This document shows, piece by piece, positions 25,710 to 34,067 of a DNA stretch of 64,000 nucleotides (position 1 is the first letter of the stretch; each line of letters opens with the position of its first letter). Origin of the DNA: Allomuricauda sp. (lineage in GTDB: Bacteria > Bacteroidota > Bacteroidia > Flavobacteriales > Flavobacteriaceae); contig NZ_JANQLX010000003.1 of NCBI RefSeq assembly GCF_028280385.1, positions 496,001 to 560,000 on the forward strand, in the 5' to 3' direction. Made by a program: the position numbers and the translations under genes. Below the pieces are notes generated by a model. The model did no database searches. It had not been told where the DNA came from and saw nothing but the letters and a program-made list of their open reading frames with translations.

Positions 25710-26839
25710 TCTTGATCTGAGTAAAGGGGTAGATCAAAATAGAAGGTACTGCCTTTGCCCACCTCACTCCGGATTTTAAGCTCACCCCCATTTTTCTTGA
25801 CAAAGTTCTGACAGAGAATCAGGCCCAAGCCGGTTCCCGGTTCTTTTTCTGTGCCCAACTTGCTAAAATGTTCATTGGGATTAAGGATTTTTTCGATATC
25901 CTCCTTGGGAATTCCATTTCCGTTGTCCTCAATTTCTATTACCACATTCTCTTTGCCTTGTTTACAGTTGATTTTGATCATGCCCTCAACAGGGGTAAAT
26001 TTTATGGCATTGGATACAATATTGCGCAACACGGTTTTGATCATATTGTTGTCCGCAAAGGCAAAGGTGCCTTCCGCAATGTTGTTTTGCATCTCAATAT
26101 GCTTGTGATCGCTCCCCAGCTTTAACAGTCTAAAGGTCTGTTCCACCAAATCCTGTAGATCCAATTTTTCTGGGATCATCTGTATTTGATCACTTTCAGA
26201 TTTTGCCCAGCCCAATAGGTTCTGTAATAGATTTAGGGCCTCGTCCATGGTCTTCAACAGATCATAGACCGTTTCGTCCAGGAAATTATCGGCCTTTGGG
26301 TCTACAATTCCCCGCATTATAAAATCCAGCTTTAGCTTGGCGGCACTTAAGGGTGAACGTAGGTCATGGCCAATGATGGAAAACATCCGATCTTTAAGAT
26401 CGTTGGACTGTTTAAGGTTCTGGGCTTGCTCCTCGATCTGGTTTTTGGCCCGGATCAATTCCACATGCGTTTGAATACGGGCAACAAGTTCCTGTTCATT
26501 GAAGGGTTTGGTGACATAATCCACTCCTCCAACTTCAAAACCTTTTACCTTGTCCTGCACGTTTACCTTGCCGGTAAGAAATATTATCGGGATATCACTA
26601 TATTCTGAAATCTCTTTGATTTTCTCGCAGAGTTCAAAACCTTCAATCCTGGGCATGATCACATCCAACAGGATAAGATCGGGCTTACGCTCCTGCAAAA
26701 GATCAAAAAAGTAGTCGTCATCGCTGGTCCCGTTAAACTCGTAATCGTTACGCTCAAGGATAAATCGCAGCAGCTCAAGATTTAGCTGTTCGTCATCAAC
26801 GGCAAGGATATAGGGTTTTTCCGTAACTTGGTTTTCCAT
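25706..26839 (-). CDS. Receiver-histidine kinase hybrid
   Basis: 377 residues with inverted hybrid layout: receiver first (AVDDE, phospho-acceptor Asp59 in LILLDVIMP, Lys in YVTKPF), a short coiled coil (about 130-155), HisKA with the His in SIIGHDLRSP, and HATPase with DNGNGIP and GTGLGLILC. No membrane helix or PAS domain. Such receiver-kinases can accept phosphate from another kinase. It lies alone on the minus strand inside the polysaccharide locus and has the divergent rmlB promoter region upstream, so it may respond to the same conditions; no target is visible. Confidence 0.92.
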   Translation of the reverse strand: MENQVTEKPYILAVDDEQLNLELLRFILERNDYEFNGTSDDDYFFDLLQERKPDLILLDVIMPRIEGFELCEKIKEISEYSDIPIIFLTGKVNVQDKVKGFEVGGVDYVTKPFNEQELVARIQTHVELIRAKNQIEEQAQNLKQSNDLKDRMFSIIGHDLRSPLSAAKLKLDFIMRGIVDPKADNFLDETVYDLLKTMDEALNLLQNLLGWAKSESDQIQMIPEKLDLQDLVEQTFRLLKLGSDHKHIEMQNNIAEGTFAFADNNMIKTVLRNIVSNAIKFTPVEGMIKINCKQGKENVVIEIEDNGNGIPKEDIEKILNPNEHFSKLGTEKEPGTGLGLILCQNFVKKNGGELKIRSEVGKGSTFYFDLPLYSDQD

Positions 26840-26998
26840 TTAAGACTTAAAGACCAATACGAAAGTAGGAAAAAGATTTTAGGTTTGTTAGGATTCCCTT
26901 GCAAAGTAGGCCGAATTGGATGTATTTCGGGTGCCTTGGGGCTTTTAGATCTATATTGAAGTGTTCTACCAACAAAAACCGGCCATTCACAACATAAA

Positions 26999-27030
26999 TT
27001 GAATGCAGATAAAAAGTAGGATTATATTTA
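26999..27030 (+). promoter_or_regulatory. Predicted flavobacterial promoter of the rml operon
   Basis: TTG at 26999-27001 and TATATTTA at 27023-27030 are separated by 21 bp, which fits the Bacteroidota promoter TTG-N17-23-TAnnTTTG apart from A in place of the last G. The 13-base core GATTATATTTRCA is shared with the region before tRNA-Leu (35531-35543). It lies 28 bp before the rmlB ATG. Confidence 0.6.
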
Positions 27031-27058
27031 CAAAATAAGTAATAAAAGTAAAATCTAC

Positions 27059-28093
27059 ATGATTCATATCTTGGTAACCGGAGGGGCAGGATTTATCGGT
27101 TCCAACTTTGTCCCGTATTTTTTGGAAACGCATACCGATGTCCATTTGGTCAATATTGACGCCTTGACCTATGCCGGTAATTTGGACAATCTCAAGGAGG
27201 TGGAAGGTCATGAGCGATACACTTTCGTTAAAGGGGATATTTGCGACCGAAAACTGATTGAAGAGCTTTTTGAGCAATACGATATCCAGGGAGTCATCCA
27301 TTTTGCGGCCGAATCACATGTGGACAATTCCATTTCCAATCCGGATGCCTTTATGCAGACCAATATTTTGGGAACCTTTAACCTGATCGATGTCGCCAAG
27401 AAATATTGGATGGTCGGTCCTGGGGTATACAAAGAAGCTTACAAACATTCCAGGTTCCACCATGTATCCACAGATGAGGTCTATGGAACCTTGGGCAAGG
27501 AAGGGTTGTTTATGGAGACCACGCCTTATGCGCCCAACAGTCCGTACAGCGCCTCCAAGGCATCATCGGATTTTATCGTGCGAAGCTACCATCATACCTA
27601 TGGTATGAATGTGGTGACCACCAACTGTTCCAATAACTATGGACCTAAACAACACGATGAAAAACTAATTCCGACCATTATAAGAAAGGCGTTGGCCGGC
27701 GAATCCATTCCAATTTATGGCGACGGCTCCAATATTAGGGATTGGTTATACGTTTTAGACCATTGTAAGGGGATTGCATTGGCCTATGAAAATGGGTTAT
27801 CTGGAGAGACCTACAATATAGGCGGACGAAATGAACGCAACAACCTATACATAGCGCAAACAGTTTGCGAACTATTGGATAAAAAACATCCACGGGAGAA
27901 CGGTTCTTACAAGGAACTGATCACTTATGTAAAAGATAGGGCAGGGCATGATTTTAGATATGCCATAGATGCCACAAAAATTGAGAGCAATTTGGGCTGG
28001 AAGGCCGACGAGAATTTTGAAAGTGGGATTGACAAGACCATAGATTGGTATTTGAACAAGTTTATCCAAAACAAATCCAAAAGTTTGGCATAG
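27059..28093 (+). CDS. rmlB: dTDP-glucose 4,6-dehydratase
   Basis: Second enzyme of dTDP-L-rhamnose synthesis. 344 residues; NAD-binding TGGAGFIGSNFV, VIHFAAESHVDNS, STDEVYGTLG, catalytic YSASKASSDF, and NCSNNYGPKQHDEKLIPT, all diagnostic for RmlB. The ATG is the only start that keeps the first Rossmann strand. First gene of rmlBACD, driven by the promoter listed just upstream. rmlB-first order is common in Bacteroidota. Confidence 0.97.
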   Translation: MIHILVTGGAGFIGSNFVPYFLETHTDVHLVNIDALTYAGNLDNLKEVEGHERYTFVKGDICDRKLIEELFEQYDIQGVIHFAAESHVDNSISNPDAFMQTNILGTFNLIDVAKKYWMVGPGVYKEAYKHSRFHHVSTDEVYGTLGKEGLFMETTPYAPNSPYSASKASSDFIVRSYHHTYGMNVVTTNCSNNYGPKQHDEKLIPTIIRKALAGESIPIYGDGSNIRDWLYVLDHCKGIALAYENGLSGETYNIGGRNERNNLYIAQTVCELLDKKHPRENGSYKELITYVKDRAGHDFRYAIDATKIESNLGWKADENFESGIDKTIDWYLNKFIQNKSKSLA

Positions 28094-28124
28094 CAGGAAT
28101 ACCAACCAGTAAACCCCCAAAACA

Positions 28125-28985
28125 ATGAAAGGAATAATATTGGCAGGAGGATCAGGAACAAGATTGCACCCCATTACCTTGGCGGTGAGCAAGCAGCTGA
28201 TGCCTGTATACGACAAACCAATGATCTATTACCCGCTTTCCACCCTGATAGAGTCTGGAATTTGGGAAATTTTGATCATTTCCACCCCTCATGATCTACC
28301 AATGTTCCAACGCCTTTTGGGCGATGGGAGAAAATATGGCTGCAGATTTGAATATGCGGTACAGGATGAACCCAATGGATTGGCCGAGGCCTTTATCATT
28401 GGTGAAAAGTTCATAGGAGATGACAAAGTGGCCCTTATCTTGGGCGATAACATCTTTTATGGTACCGGATTGGAAACCCTGTTGCAATCCAATAACGATC
28501 CTGATGGGGGAATCATCTATGCCTATCATGTAAATGATCCGGAGCGCTATGGCGTAGTGGAATTTGATGAGGAAGGAAGCGTAATTTCCATAGAGGAAAA
28601 GCCTAAAACGCCCAAATCCAATTATGCGGTTCCTGGAATCTACTTTTACGACAATGATGTGGTTGAGATTGCCAAAAACATACAGCCCAGTGCCCGTGGT
28701 GAACTGGAAATTACGGACGTAAACCAGGAATATTTGAAACGGGGCAAGCTTAAGGTGAGCATTATGGACCGGGGAACAGCCTGGCTGGACACGGGAACGT
28801 TCAACTCATTGATGCAAGCTTCACAGTTTGTACAGGTCATAGAAGAACGACAAGGCCTTAAAATAGGTGCCATTGAATCCTCGGCCTATAAAATGGGATT
28901 CATTACCAAGAATCAGTTTAAAAAATTGACGGAACCCTTCTTGAAAAGTGGTTATAGCACCCGTTTGCTAGAAGTTTTAACATAG
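28125..28985 (+). CDS. rmlA: Glucose-1-phosphate thymidylyltransferase
   Basis: Makes dTDP-glucose from dTTP and glucose-1-phosphate. 286 residues with the nucleotidyltransferase signature [20 protein letters not shown], catalytic-site [21 protein letters not shown] and the RmlA ending [17 protein letters not shown]. 31 bp after rmlB. Confidence 0.97.
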   Translation: MKGIILAGGSGTRLHPITLAVSKQLMPVYDKPMIYYPLSTLIESGIWEILIISTPHDLPMFQRLLGDGRKYGCRFEYAVQDEPNGLAEAFIIGEKFIGDDKVALILGDNIFYGTGLETLLQSNNDPDGGIIYAYHVNDPERYGVVEFDEEGSVISIEEKPKTPKSNYAVPGIYFYDNDVVEIAKNIQPSARGELEITDVNQEYLKRGKLKVSIMDRGTAWLDTGTFNSLMQASQFVQVIEERQGLKIGAIESSAYKMGFITKNQFKKLTEPFLKSGYSTRLLEVLT

Positions 28986-28987
28986 AC

Positions 28988-29536
28988 ATGGAAGTACATC
29001 AGACCCAAATAGAAGGTTGTTTCATTATAGAGCCCAAAATTTTTGAAGACAAAAGGGGCTACTTTTTGGAAAGCTATAACCAGGAAAAATTTGAGAGACT
29101 CACGGGGGCCAAACCCTTCTTTGTTCAGGATAATGAATCTTTCTCGGTAAAAGGGGTCCTAAGGGGGCTGCACTTTCAAAAGGGGGAGCATGCCCAGGCC
29201 AAATTGGTAAGGGTTCTGGATGGAGAGGTGCTAGATGTGGCCGTGGATATTAGACCCAACTCCAAAACTTTCGGGAAAGTGGTTTCTACCCTATTGTCTT
29301 CCCAAAACAAGAAACAAATGTTTGTACCTCGTGGTTGTGCACATGGTTTTGTGACCTTGAGCGACACAGCCAAATTTTCGTACAAATGTGATAATTTTTA
29401 CAATGCAGCATCCGAGGGGGGCATCATTTACAATGATCCAACCTTTAATATAGATTGGATCTTACATTCAGAGGAGTTGATCATTTCTGAAAAAGACAAG
29501 GTACTACCCCTATTTGAGGAGGCGGTGCCGCATTAA
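28988..29536 (+). CDS. rmlC: dTDP-4-dehydrorhamnose 3,5-epimerase
   Basis: Cupin-fold epimerase of 182 residues: DKRGYFLESYNQEKF, VLRGLHFQKGEHAQAKLVRV with the catalytic His (LRGLHFQ), VAVDIRPNSKTFG and PRGCAHGFVTLSDTA. ATG is 2 bp after the rmlA stop, so translation is coupled. Confidence 0.96.
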   Translation: MEVHQTQIEGCFIIEPKIFEDKRGYFLESYNQEKFERLTGAKPFFVQDNESFSVKGVLRGLHFQKGEHAQAKLVRVLDGEVLDVAVDIRPNSKTFGKVVSTLLSSQNKKQMFVPRGCAHGFVTLSDTAKFSYKCDNFYNAASEGGIIYNDPTFNIDWILHSEELIISEKDKVLPLFEEAVPH

Positions 29537-29550
29537 ACTGACAAAATACT

Positions 29551-30420
29551 ATGAAGATATTGGTTACCGGGGCATCCGGACAATTGGGAAGCACATTCAA
29601 GGCACTGGCTGAAGAAGGGCATACCAAAGGATTGAAATTTGAGTTCAGGTCTTCATCAGATTTGGATGTCACCGACTTTGCTGCGGTGCGTGAAGAACTG
29701 TTGTCCTCTGATTATGCCTATTGTATCAATTGTGCTGCTTTTACCCATGTGGATCGCGCTGAAACCGAAAATGACCTGGCCTACAAGGTAAATGTTACCG
29801 GGGCTAGAAATTTGGCCATGAATTGCAATGAAAGCAATACGGTCTTGATTCATATCTCAACTGATTTTGTTTTTGATGGTTTTTTGAACACTCCCTATTT
29901 GGAAGATGACATTGCCAGGCCCATTGGGTTTTATGGAGATACCAAATACAAAGGAGAAAGGGCCATTGTTGGGAACCTGGAAGAGCATTTTATTTTACGT
30001 ACTTCTTGGCTGTATTCCGAATTTGGACACAATTTTATGAAGACCATGATCAGGGTGGGAACTGAAAAGGAAGAGCTTTCCGTGGTCTACGACCAAGTGG
30101 GCACACCAACCTACGCCCTGGATTTGGCAAAGGTGGTACTACATATCATCAACGCCCACAGTATTGATTATGGCGTATATAACTACAGCAATGAAGGCGT
30201 GGCAAGTTGGTACGATTTTGCCAAGGAAATCTTTAAGCAATACAACATCGATGTAAACCTAAAGCCCATTCTTTCGGAGGAATACCCCACTCCGGCAGAG
30301 CGACCAAAATTTAGTGTGCTGGACAAATCCAAGATCAAGGACACTTTTGGTTTAAAGATTCCACATTGGAAAGAAAGTTTGGAAGTGGCTTTAAAAGCAT
30401 ATTCCAAGATTAATATTTAA
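29551..30420 (+). CDS. rmlD: dTDP-4-dehydrorhamnose reductase
   Basis: NAD(P)H-dependent last step to dTDP-L-rhamnose. 289 residues; TGASGQLGSTF, NCAAFTHVDRAE, STDFVFDG, catalytic Tyr-Lys in FYGDTKYKGERA, and RTSWLYSEFGHNF. The usual family length. 14 bp after rmlC; end of the operon. Confidence 0.96.
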   Translation: MKILVTGASGQLGSTFKALAEEGHTKGLKFEFRSSSDLDVTDFAAVREELLSSDYAYCINCAAFTHVDRAETENDLAYKVNVTGARNLAMNCNESNTVLIHISTDFVFDGFLNTPYLEDDIARPIGFYGDTKYKGERAIVGNLEEHFILRTSWLYSEFGHNFMKTMIRVGTEKEELSVVYDQVGTPTYALDLAKVVLHIINAHSIDYGVYNYSNEGVASWYDFAKEIFKQYNIDVNLKPILSEEYPTPAERPKFSVLDKSKIKDTFGLKIPHWKESLEVALKAYSKINI

Positions 30421-30512
30421 ATCCCACTGGGTCTTTCTTGGTCCGTTCCCGAGTGCTCCGATTTCATCGAAGAGTATTGGGAACCTGTGTCATCCCAAAT
30501 TTCCGGTTGTCC

Positions 30513-30538
30513 GAACATCAGGTTCTGTGATGATGTTC
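30513..30538. terminator. Possible terminator hairpin between convergent genes
   Basis: Perfect 8-base arms GAACATCA and TGATGTTC around a 10-base loop, in the 117 bp between the rmlD stop and the stop of the minus-strand DUF4407 gene (the right arm touches that stop). There is no T-run on either side, so if it stops transcription it is not a classical intrinsic terminator. Confidence 0.35.
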
Positions 30539-31638
30539 TACAAACCTTTTACCTGTACATTGTGGAAGGAATCGGCTTGCAAACGAAGTAATTCCTCTGC
30601 CTTTTGTTTTTTGTAGTTGTAAAGCTCTTCCTCGCTTTTTATATCCGCATAGATTTGCTCATTCAGCGCACCATCTGTGGATAAAAGAAGTTTGCGTTGT
30701 TCCACTTTTTGGGTCACCCAGGTGGCCACTACGCTTTCCTGTTCCTCAAATTTATAATCGTATTCCCCTTTAGGGGCCAATAATTTGGCAATAATGGGTG
30801 CGGTTTCAATAGCCAAAAACAGAAGGAAAATAAAGAACGATGGGAACCAGGGGAGTTTGCCAAGTGCATTGATTCGGGCCATAAGCCCGTCAAAACCATC
30901 TATAATAGGTTGGGAATTGATCACTGCGGTATTGTAATCCGCTCCCAATGCAGCAATTTGCGCTTCCAGATTTTCTATTTTTTGGCCATTGGTTTCCTTA
31001 AGTTGATTCAATTCTGCCAGATAGGCATCATGTTTTTCACGTTTTTCCTTGTAAACAGGACCTTTGCCCAAAAGTCCGGTACCAGCGGTACCTTCGGCTT
31101 CAGAGATATAGGTGTCATACAAGGCGTTGGTTTCGGTTTCCTTGGCAGCGATCTCTGCCTTTAAATTGGTTATTTCCTGATGGATCGCTTCTACTTTTGG
31201 CGTGTATTGCAATGCAATTTGCTCCTGGTTGGCCAAGGTCATTGCGTTTTTTTCTTCCAAAAGCACCTGATCAATTTCCTTTTGGAATATTTTCATTTCC
31301 AGAGGTTTGGAAATGACTACTGCAATGATCATGGCCAAGATGATCCTGGGTGTTGCCTGCAATAGCTCACTTTTAAAGCTGTCCCTTTTTTTGATAGTGG
31401 AAACAATATATCGGTCCAAGTTGAAAATCAACAATCCCCAGATAAAGCCAAAGAAAATGGCCGTATATATGTTATCAAAAACGGTATAGAGGGCATAGCC
31501 GCTGGCTATAAAGGCCATTACTGCCGTAAAGAACACGGTGGCCCCTATTCCAGCATATTTGTTGCGCTCCCCATTGGAACAAGTTTCTAAAATTTGAGTG
31601 TCCGCTCCAGAACAGAAAATAAAAAAGCGTTGTAACAT
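30538..31638 (-). CDS. DUF4407 membrane protein
   Basis: 366 residues. Four predicted membrane helices, two near the N-terminus (about 28-50 and 58-75, the second ending in the DUF4407 block WGLLIFNLDRYIVSTIKK), one at about 95-115 and one at about 268-285, with a long charged coiled coil between (about 125-245) and a second helical tail. Function of the family is not known. Single gene with its own promoter region (31639-31822). No partner gene is obvious. Confidence 0.85.
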   Translation of the reverse strand: MLQRFFIFCSGADTQILETCSNGERNKYAGIGATVFFTAVMAFIASGYALYTVFDNIYTAIFFGFIWGLLIFNLDRYIVSTIKKRDSFKSELLQATPRIILAMIIAVVISKPLEMKIFQKEIDQVLLEEKNAMTLANQEQIALQYTPKVEAIHQEITNLKAEIAAKETETNALYDTYISEAEGTAGTGLLGKGPVYKEKREKHDAYLAELNQLKETNGQKIENLEAQIAALGADYNTAVINSQPIIDGFDGLMARINALGKLPWFPSFFIFLLFLAIETAPIIAKLLAPKGEYDYKFEEQESVVATWVTQKVEQRKLLLSTDGALNEQIYADIKSEEELYNYKKQKAEELLRLQADSFHNVQVKGL

Positions 31639-31822
31639 GATAGTGCTCGTTTAGGTTTGTAATTGACTGCATATCGCTTCCTAGCTCAAATACTTCCATG
31701 GAAGGTTGGTGTTGGAAGAAATTGACCCTAAAGAAATTTAAAAGCGATGTAGTTAGAACGCAGATTTTTGCAAATTGTTACAAGACACTGATATTACAAG
31801 CTGTTAAACATCGGAATATCAG

Positions 31823-33610
31823 TCAGGAAGAGGACATCCTAACCTCTGTTTTACCGTCTTTTTCAAGTATGGATTTTATGCGAAGCTCATGGTTTTTTCT
31901 CAATAATTCCACGGCCTTTTCATCACTGATTTTGTGATTGTCATAGTAGAATGTGGTGTTTATTCCAGCAAGCCCGACGACATGGTCAATAAGAAATGGA
32001 CCATGGGGTGGGAGACGGTCCCAGACCATGGAGACCATGCCAGGTTCTGGTCTTGCGAACACCCCTTCTTTGTTGGCCAATTTCTTATAGTTTTCATATA
32101 ATGCCATTAGCTCTTTATATTCATGCTTTAGTTGTTCTTTATTGCCTTGATCGTGCATTACGAGGCGGACGACCCCATCGTAGTAATTCTTCCTTTTTTC
32201 GACATACTTTTTAACAAGTGCCTTCAGTTCAGAAGACATTGGATTTTTATTGATCAGATAGGAAATGGCCGGGGCTCGTGGCCATTCCGCAGACGCAGAT
32301 ACCTCTAAAACTTGGGGATTCTTCGTGGGAGGGGGAACTTCCTGGATCTCCTTTGATTTTGGTGGAGGTGGGGGAAGCTCTTTGACTTCTTCTGTTATCA
32401 CTGGTGACTGTGGAGGAGGCACTTCTTTTATTTCCTTCACCTTTGGTTCTTGTGGAGGAGGCGGTGGTTCTGGAAATTGGGGGAAAGGTTCAGCATCCGC
32501 CCGTTGTTTTTCCGACATAAGATTGTAAATGTAAGTTAGGCGTTCCACGTCTTTTAGTAATACACGCATGGCATTTTTTGGCATGTTGTTATAGTGCCTG
32601 GCCAATTTGTTGTACTCGGCCATAAGCTTTCGCGAAGCACCTTCTTGGGTTGGAGTGTTTGTCATATGATCGTCCTCCATCTGTATGGGCAGCGTATCCT
32701 GTACAGTGAATTGGATGTCTTCATTCGATGCCTGGGGAACTGTTTTTTTATCGCTGAAACCCATTAGGAGCAACGTGAGGATGGGAAGCAACAACAGGCT
32801 TCTAATAATAATGGTTGGTCTTGATGTTTTTGTTTTCATGACTTTGATTCGTTTTTTGATTGATGAATAATGGATTGCATTTGATAATGCCGGCTGAAAT
32901 CGATGATTGTTGTATACTGCGGAAAATTCAAGCAGTACATTCTGGTATTTTATGGGGTCCAAATTTTTGGATAGGACCGCCTGGTCTGCCAAAAACTCGT
33001 GATTCAGTTTTATGGCTCTTTTAAAGAATATGATCAATGGGTTGAACCAAAACACAACTTGTATCAACTCCATGAAAATTACATCCAAGCTGTGTTTCTG
33101 GATAACGTGGGTTTCCTCATGTATCAACACTTCTTTTGGAATCTTGTGCTTTTCCATTTCAAGCTTGTTCAAAAAAATGAACTTGAGAAATGTATGGGGT
33201 GGCAATTTCTCTTTCAATAAAACATGTGTAGATTTTTTGTAGTGTTTTTTAGGATTGTTTCGAATTCTTTGGAGTATCCGAACAAGGTTTCGTGCAAATC
33301 GAAAACCGAACAAAACCAAGCCCAAAAAATAAAACGACCAAACAAAAGGTAAAATGTCAAATACAGGAGTGGACGCCACTTGATCTTCAGCTGATATTGG
33401 GGTAATGGGATTTAAAAAATTGGTCTCGGGCAATGTGGACATGGGAACGTACTTGACGAACACAATCAAAGGGATGGTCAATGACAATAAAAGTGCTCCT
33501 AACAGGTAGAATCTTTTAAAGATATGTGCAGTGGCCTTCTCCAAAAACACCCGGTAAAACAGGTATAGGATGGTTAAACACGCTGTGGATTTGATAATAT
33601 AGATCAACAT
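31823..33610 (-). CDS. BlaR1-like M56 membrane metallopeptidase
   Basis: 595 residues. Membrane helices near 5-22, 33-52 and 88-105, then the M56 zinc protease core with HEETH (His164-His168) and the third-ligand segment HEFLADQAV (about 204-212), a further membrane helix (about 265-285), then a long periplasmic part: a proline-rich stretch (about 373-437, PEPPPPP and PPPPP blocks, TonB-like in composition) and a C-terminal region without a recognised domain. There is no penicillin-binding sensor domain, so the signal is not evidently a beta-lactam. By family knowledge the protease cleaves or triggers loss of the BlaI-type repressor encoded 2 bp upstream. Confidence 0.88.
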   Translation of the reverse strand: MLIYIIKSTACLTILYLFYRVFLEKATAHIFKRFYLLGALLLSLTIPLIVFVKYVPMSTLPETNFLNPITPISAEDQVASTPVFDILPFVWSFYFLGLVLFGFRFARNLVRILQRIRNNPKKHYKKSTHVLLKEKLPPHTFLKFIFLNKLEMEKHKIPKEVLIHEETHVIQKHSLDVIFMELIQVVFWFNPLIIFFKRAIKLNHEFLADQAVLSKNLDPIKYQNVLLEFSAVYNNHRFQPALSNAIHYSSIKKRIKVMKTKTSRPTIIIRSLLLLPILTLLLMGFSDKKTVPQASNEDIQFTVQDTLPIQMEDDHMTNTPTQEGASRKLMAEYNKLARHYNNMPKNAMRVLLKDVERLTYIYNLMSEKQRADAEPFPQFPEPPPPPQEPKVKEIKEVPPPQSPVITEEVKELPPPPPKSKEIQEVPPPTKNPQVLEVSASAEWPRAPAISYLINKNPMSSELKALVKKYVEKRKNYYDGVVRLVMHDQGNKEQLKHEYKELMALYENYKKLANKEGVFARPEPGMVSMVWDRLPPHGPFLIDHVVGLAGINTTFYYDNHKISDEKAVELLRKNHELRIKSILEKDGKTEVRMSSS

Positions 33611-33612
33611 CG

Positions 33613-33978
33613 CTACTTCTTCTTAATTTGATCGTCAATTAGGGCCCTAAGAGATTCAAGTTCTTCCTTGGTCAGATTGGTTTCCTTGGTAAAAAAGGAG
33701 GCAAATTGACTAGGGCTATCGTTAAAGAACTTTTTGATAAGTCCCCTTACCTGTCTGGAGAAGTAATCCTGTTTCCTGACCAATGCATAATATTCCCTAG
33801 ATCTACCATAACTTTTATATGCCACATAGCCTTTGTCGATCATTCTTTTTAAAAGTGTGGCAACCGTTGTAGTAGCGGGTTTCGGGTCTGGATAAGCATC
33901 CAATAGATCCTTCATGAAGGCTTTTCCATTTTTCCATATGATGTTCATCAACTCCTCTTCTGACTTCGACAGTGACAT
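33613..33978 (-). CDS. BlaI/MecI/CopY family repressor
   Basis: 121 residues: winged-helix DNA-binding domain (about 1-70, LSKSEEELMNIIWKNGKAF and ATTTVATLLKRMIDKGYV) and a helical dimerisation domain. Represses its own operon by binding dyad operators until the M56 protease partner is activated. The M56 gene starts 2 bp after its stop. Three dyads lie directly before the start codon (see the operator entries), which strongly supports autoregulation. Confidence 0.93.
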   Translation of the reverse strand: MSLSKSEEELMNIIWKNGKAFMKDLLDAYPDPKPATTTVATLLKRMIDKGYVAYKSYGRSREYYALVRKQDYFSRQVRGLIKKFFNDSPSQFASFFTKETNLTKEELESLRALIDDQIKKK

Positions 33979-33996
33979 GTTCTATAAGTTTAGAAT
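33979..33996. promoter_or_regulatory. BlaI-type operator 1
   Basis: Dyad with arms TTCTA and TAGAA around 6 bases, ending one base before the repressor start codon. Matches the two operators further upstream in arm sequence and spacer length. Confidence 0.6.
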
Positions 33997-33998
33997 GT

Positions 33999-34016
33999 AC
34001 TCTACAAACATAGAGT
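33999..34016. promoter_or_regulatory. BlaI-type operator 2
   Basis: Perfect dyad: arms ACTCTA and TAGAGT, spacer CAAACA. The TACA-type inner bases agree with known BlaI/MecI operators (TACA/TGTA). Confidence 0.8.
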
Positions 34017-34026
34017 AAATAATTAA

Positions 34027-34044
34027 ATTCTACAAGTGTAGAGT
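34027..34044. promoter_or_regulatory. BlaI-type operator 3
   Basis: Dyad ATTCTA-CAAGTG-TAGAGT, 28 bp from operator 2 start to start. Contains TCTACA/TGTAGA around two bases, the classical BlaI half-site arrangement. Confidence 0.75.
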
Positions 34045-34067
34045 GAAAAATTTTTGAATCCGATAGG

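Noticed and set aside
31698..31937. 79-codon plus-strand frame between the DUF4407 and M56 genes
   Set aside because: Half of it lies antisense to the end of the M56 gene and it has no family features; I treat the gap as promoter region of the DUF4407 gene.
31823..33978. Beta-lactam resistance system
   Set aside because: The M56 protein has no penicillin-binding sensor domain and no beta-lactamase gene is nearby; only the repressor-protease logic is shared.
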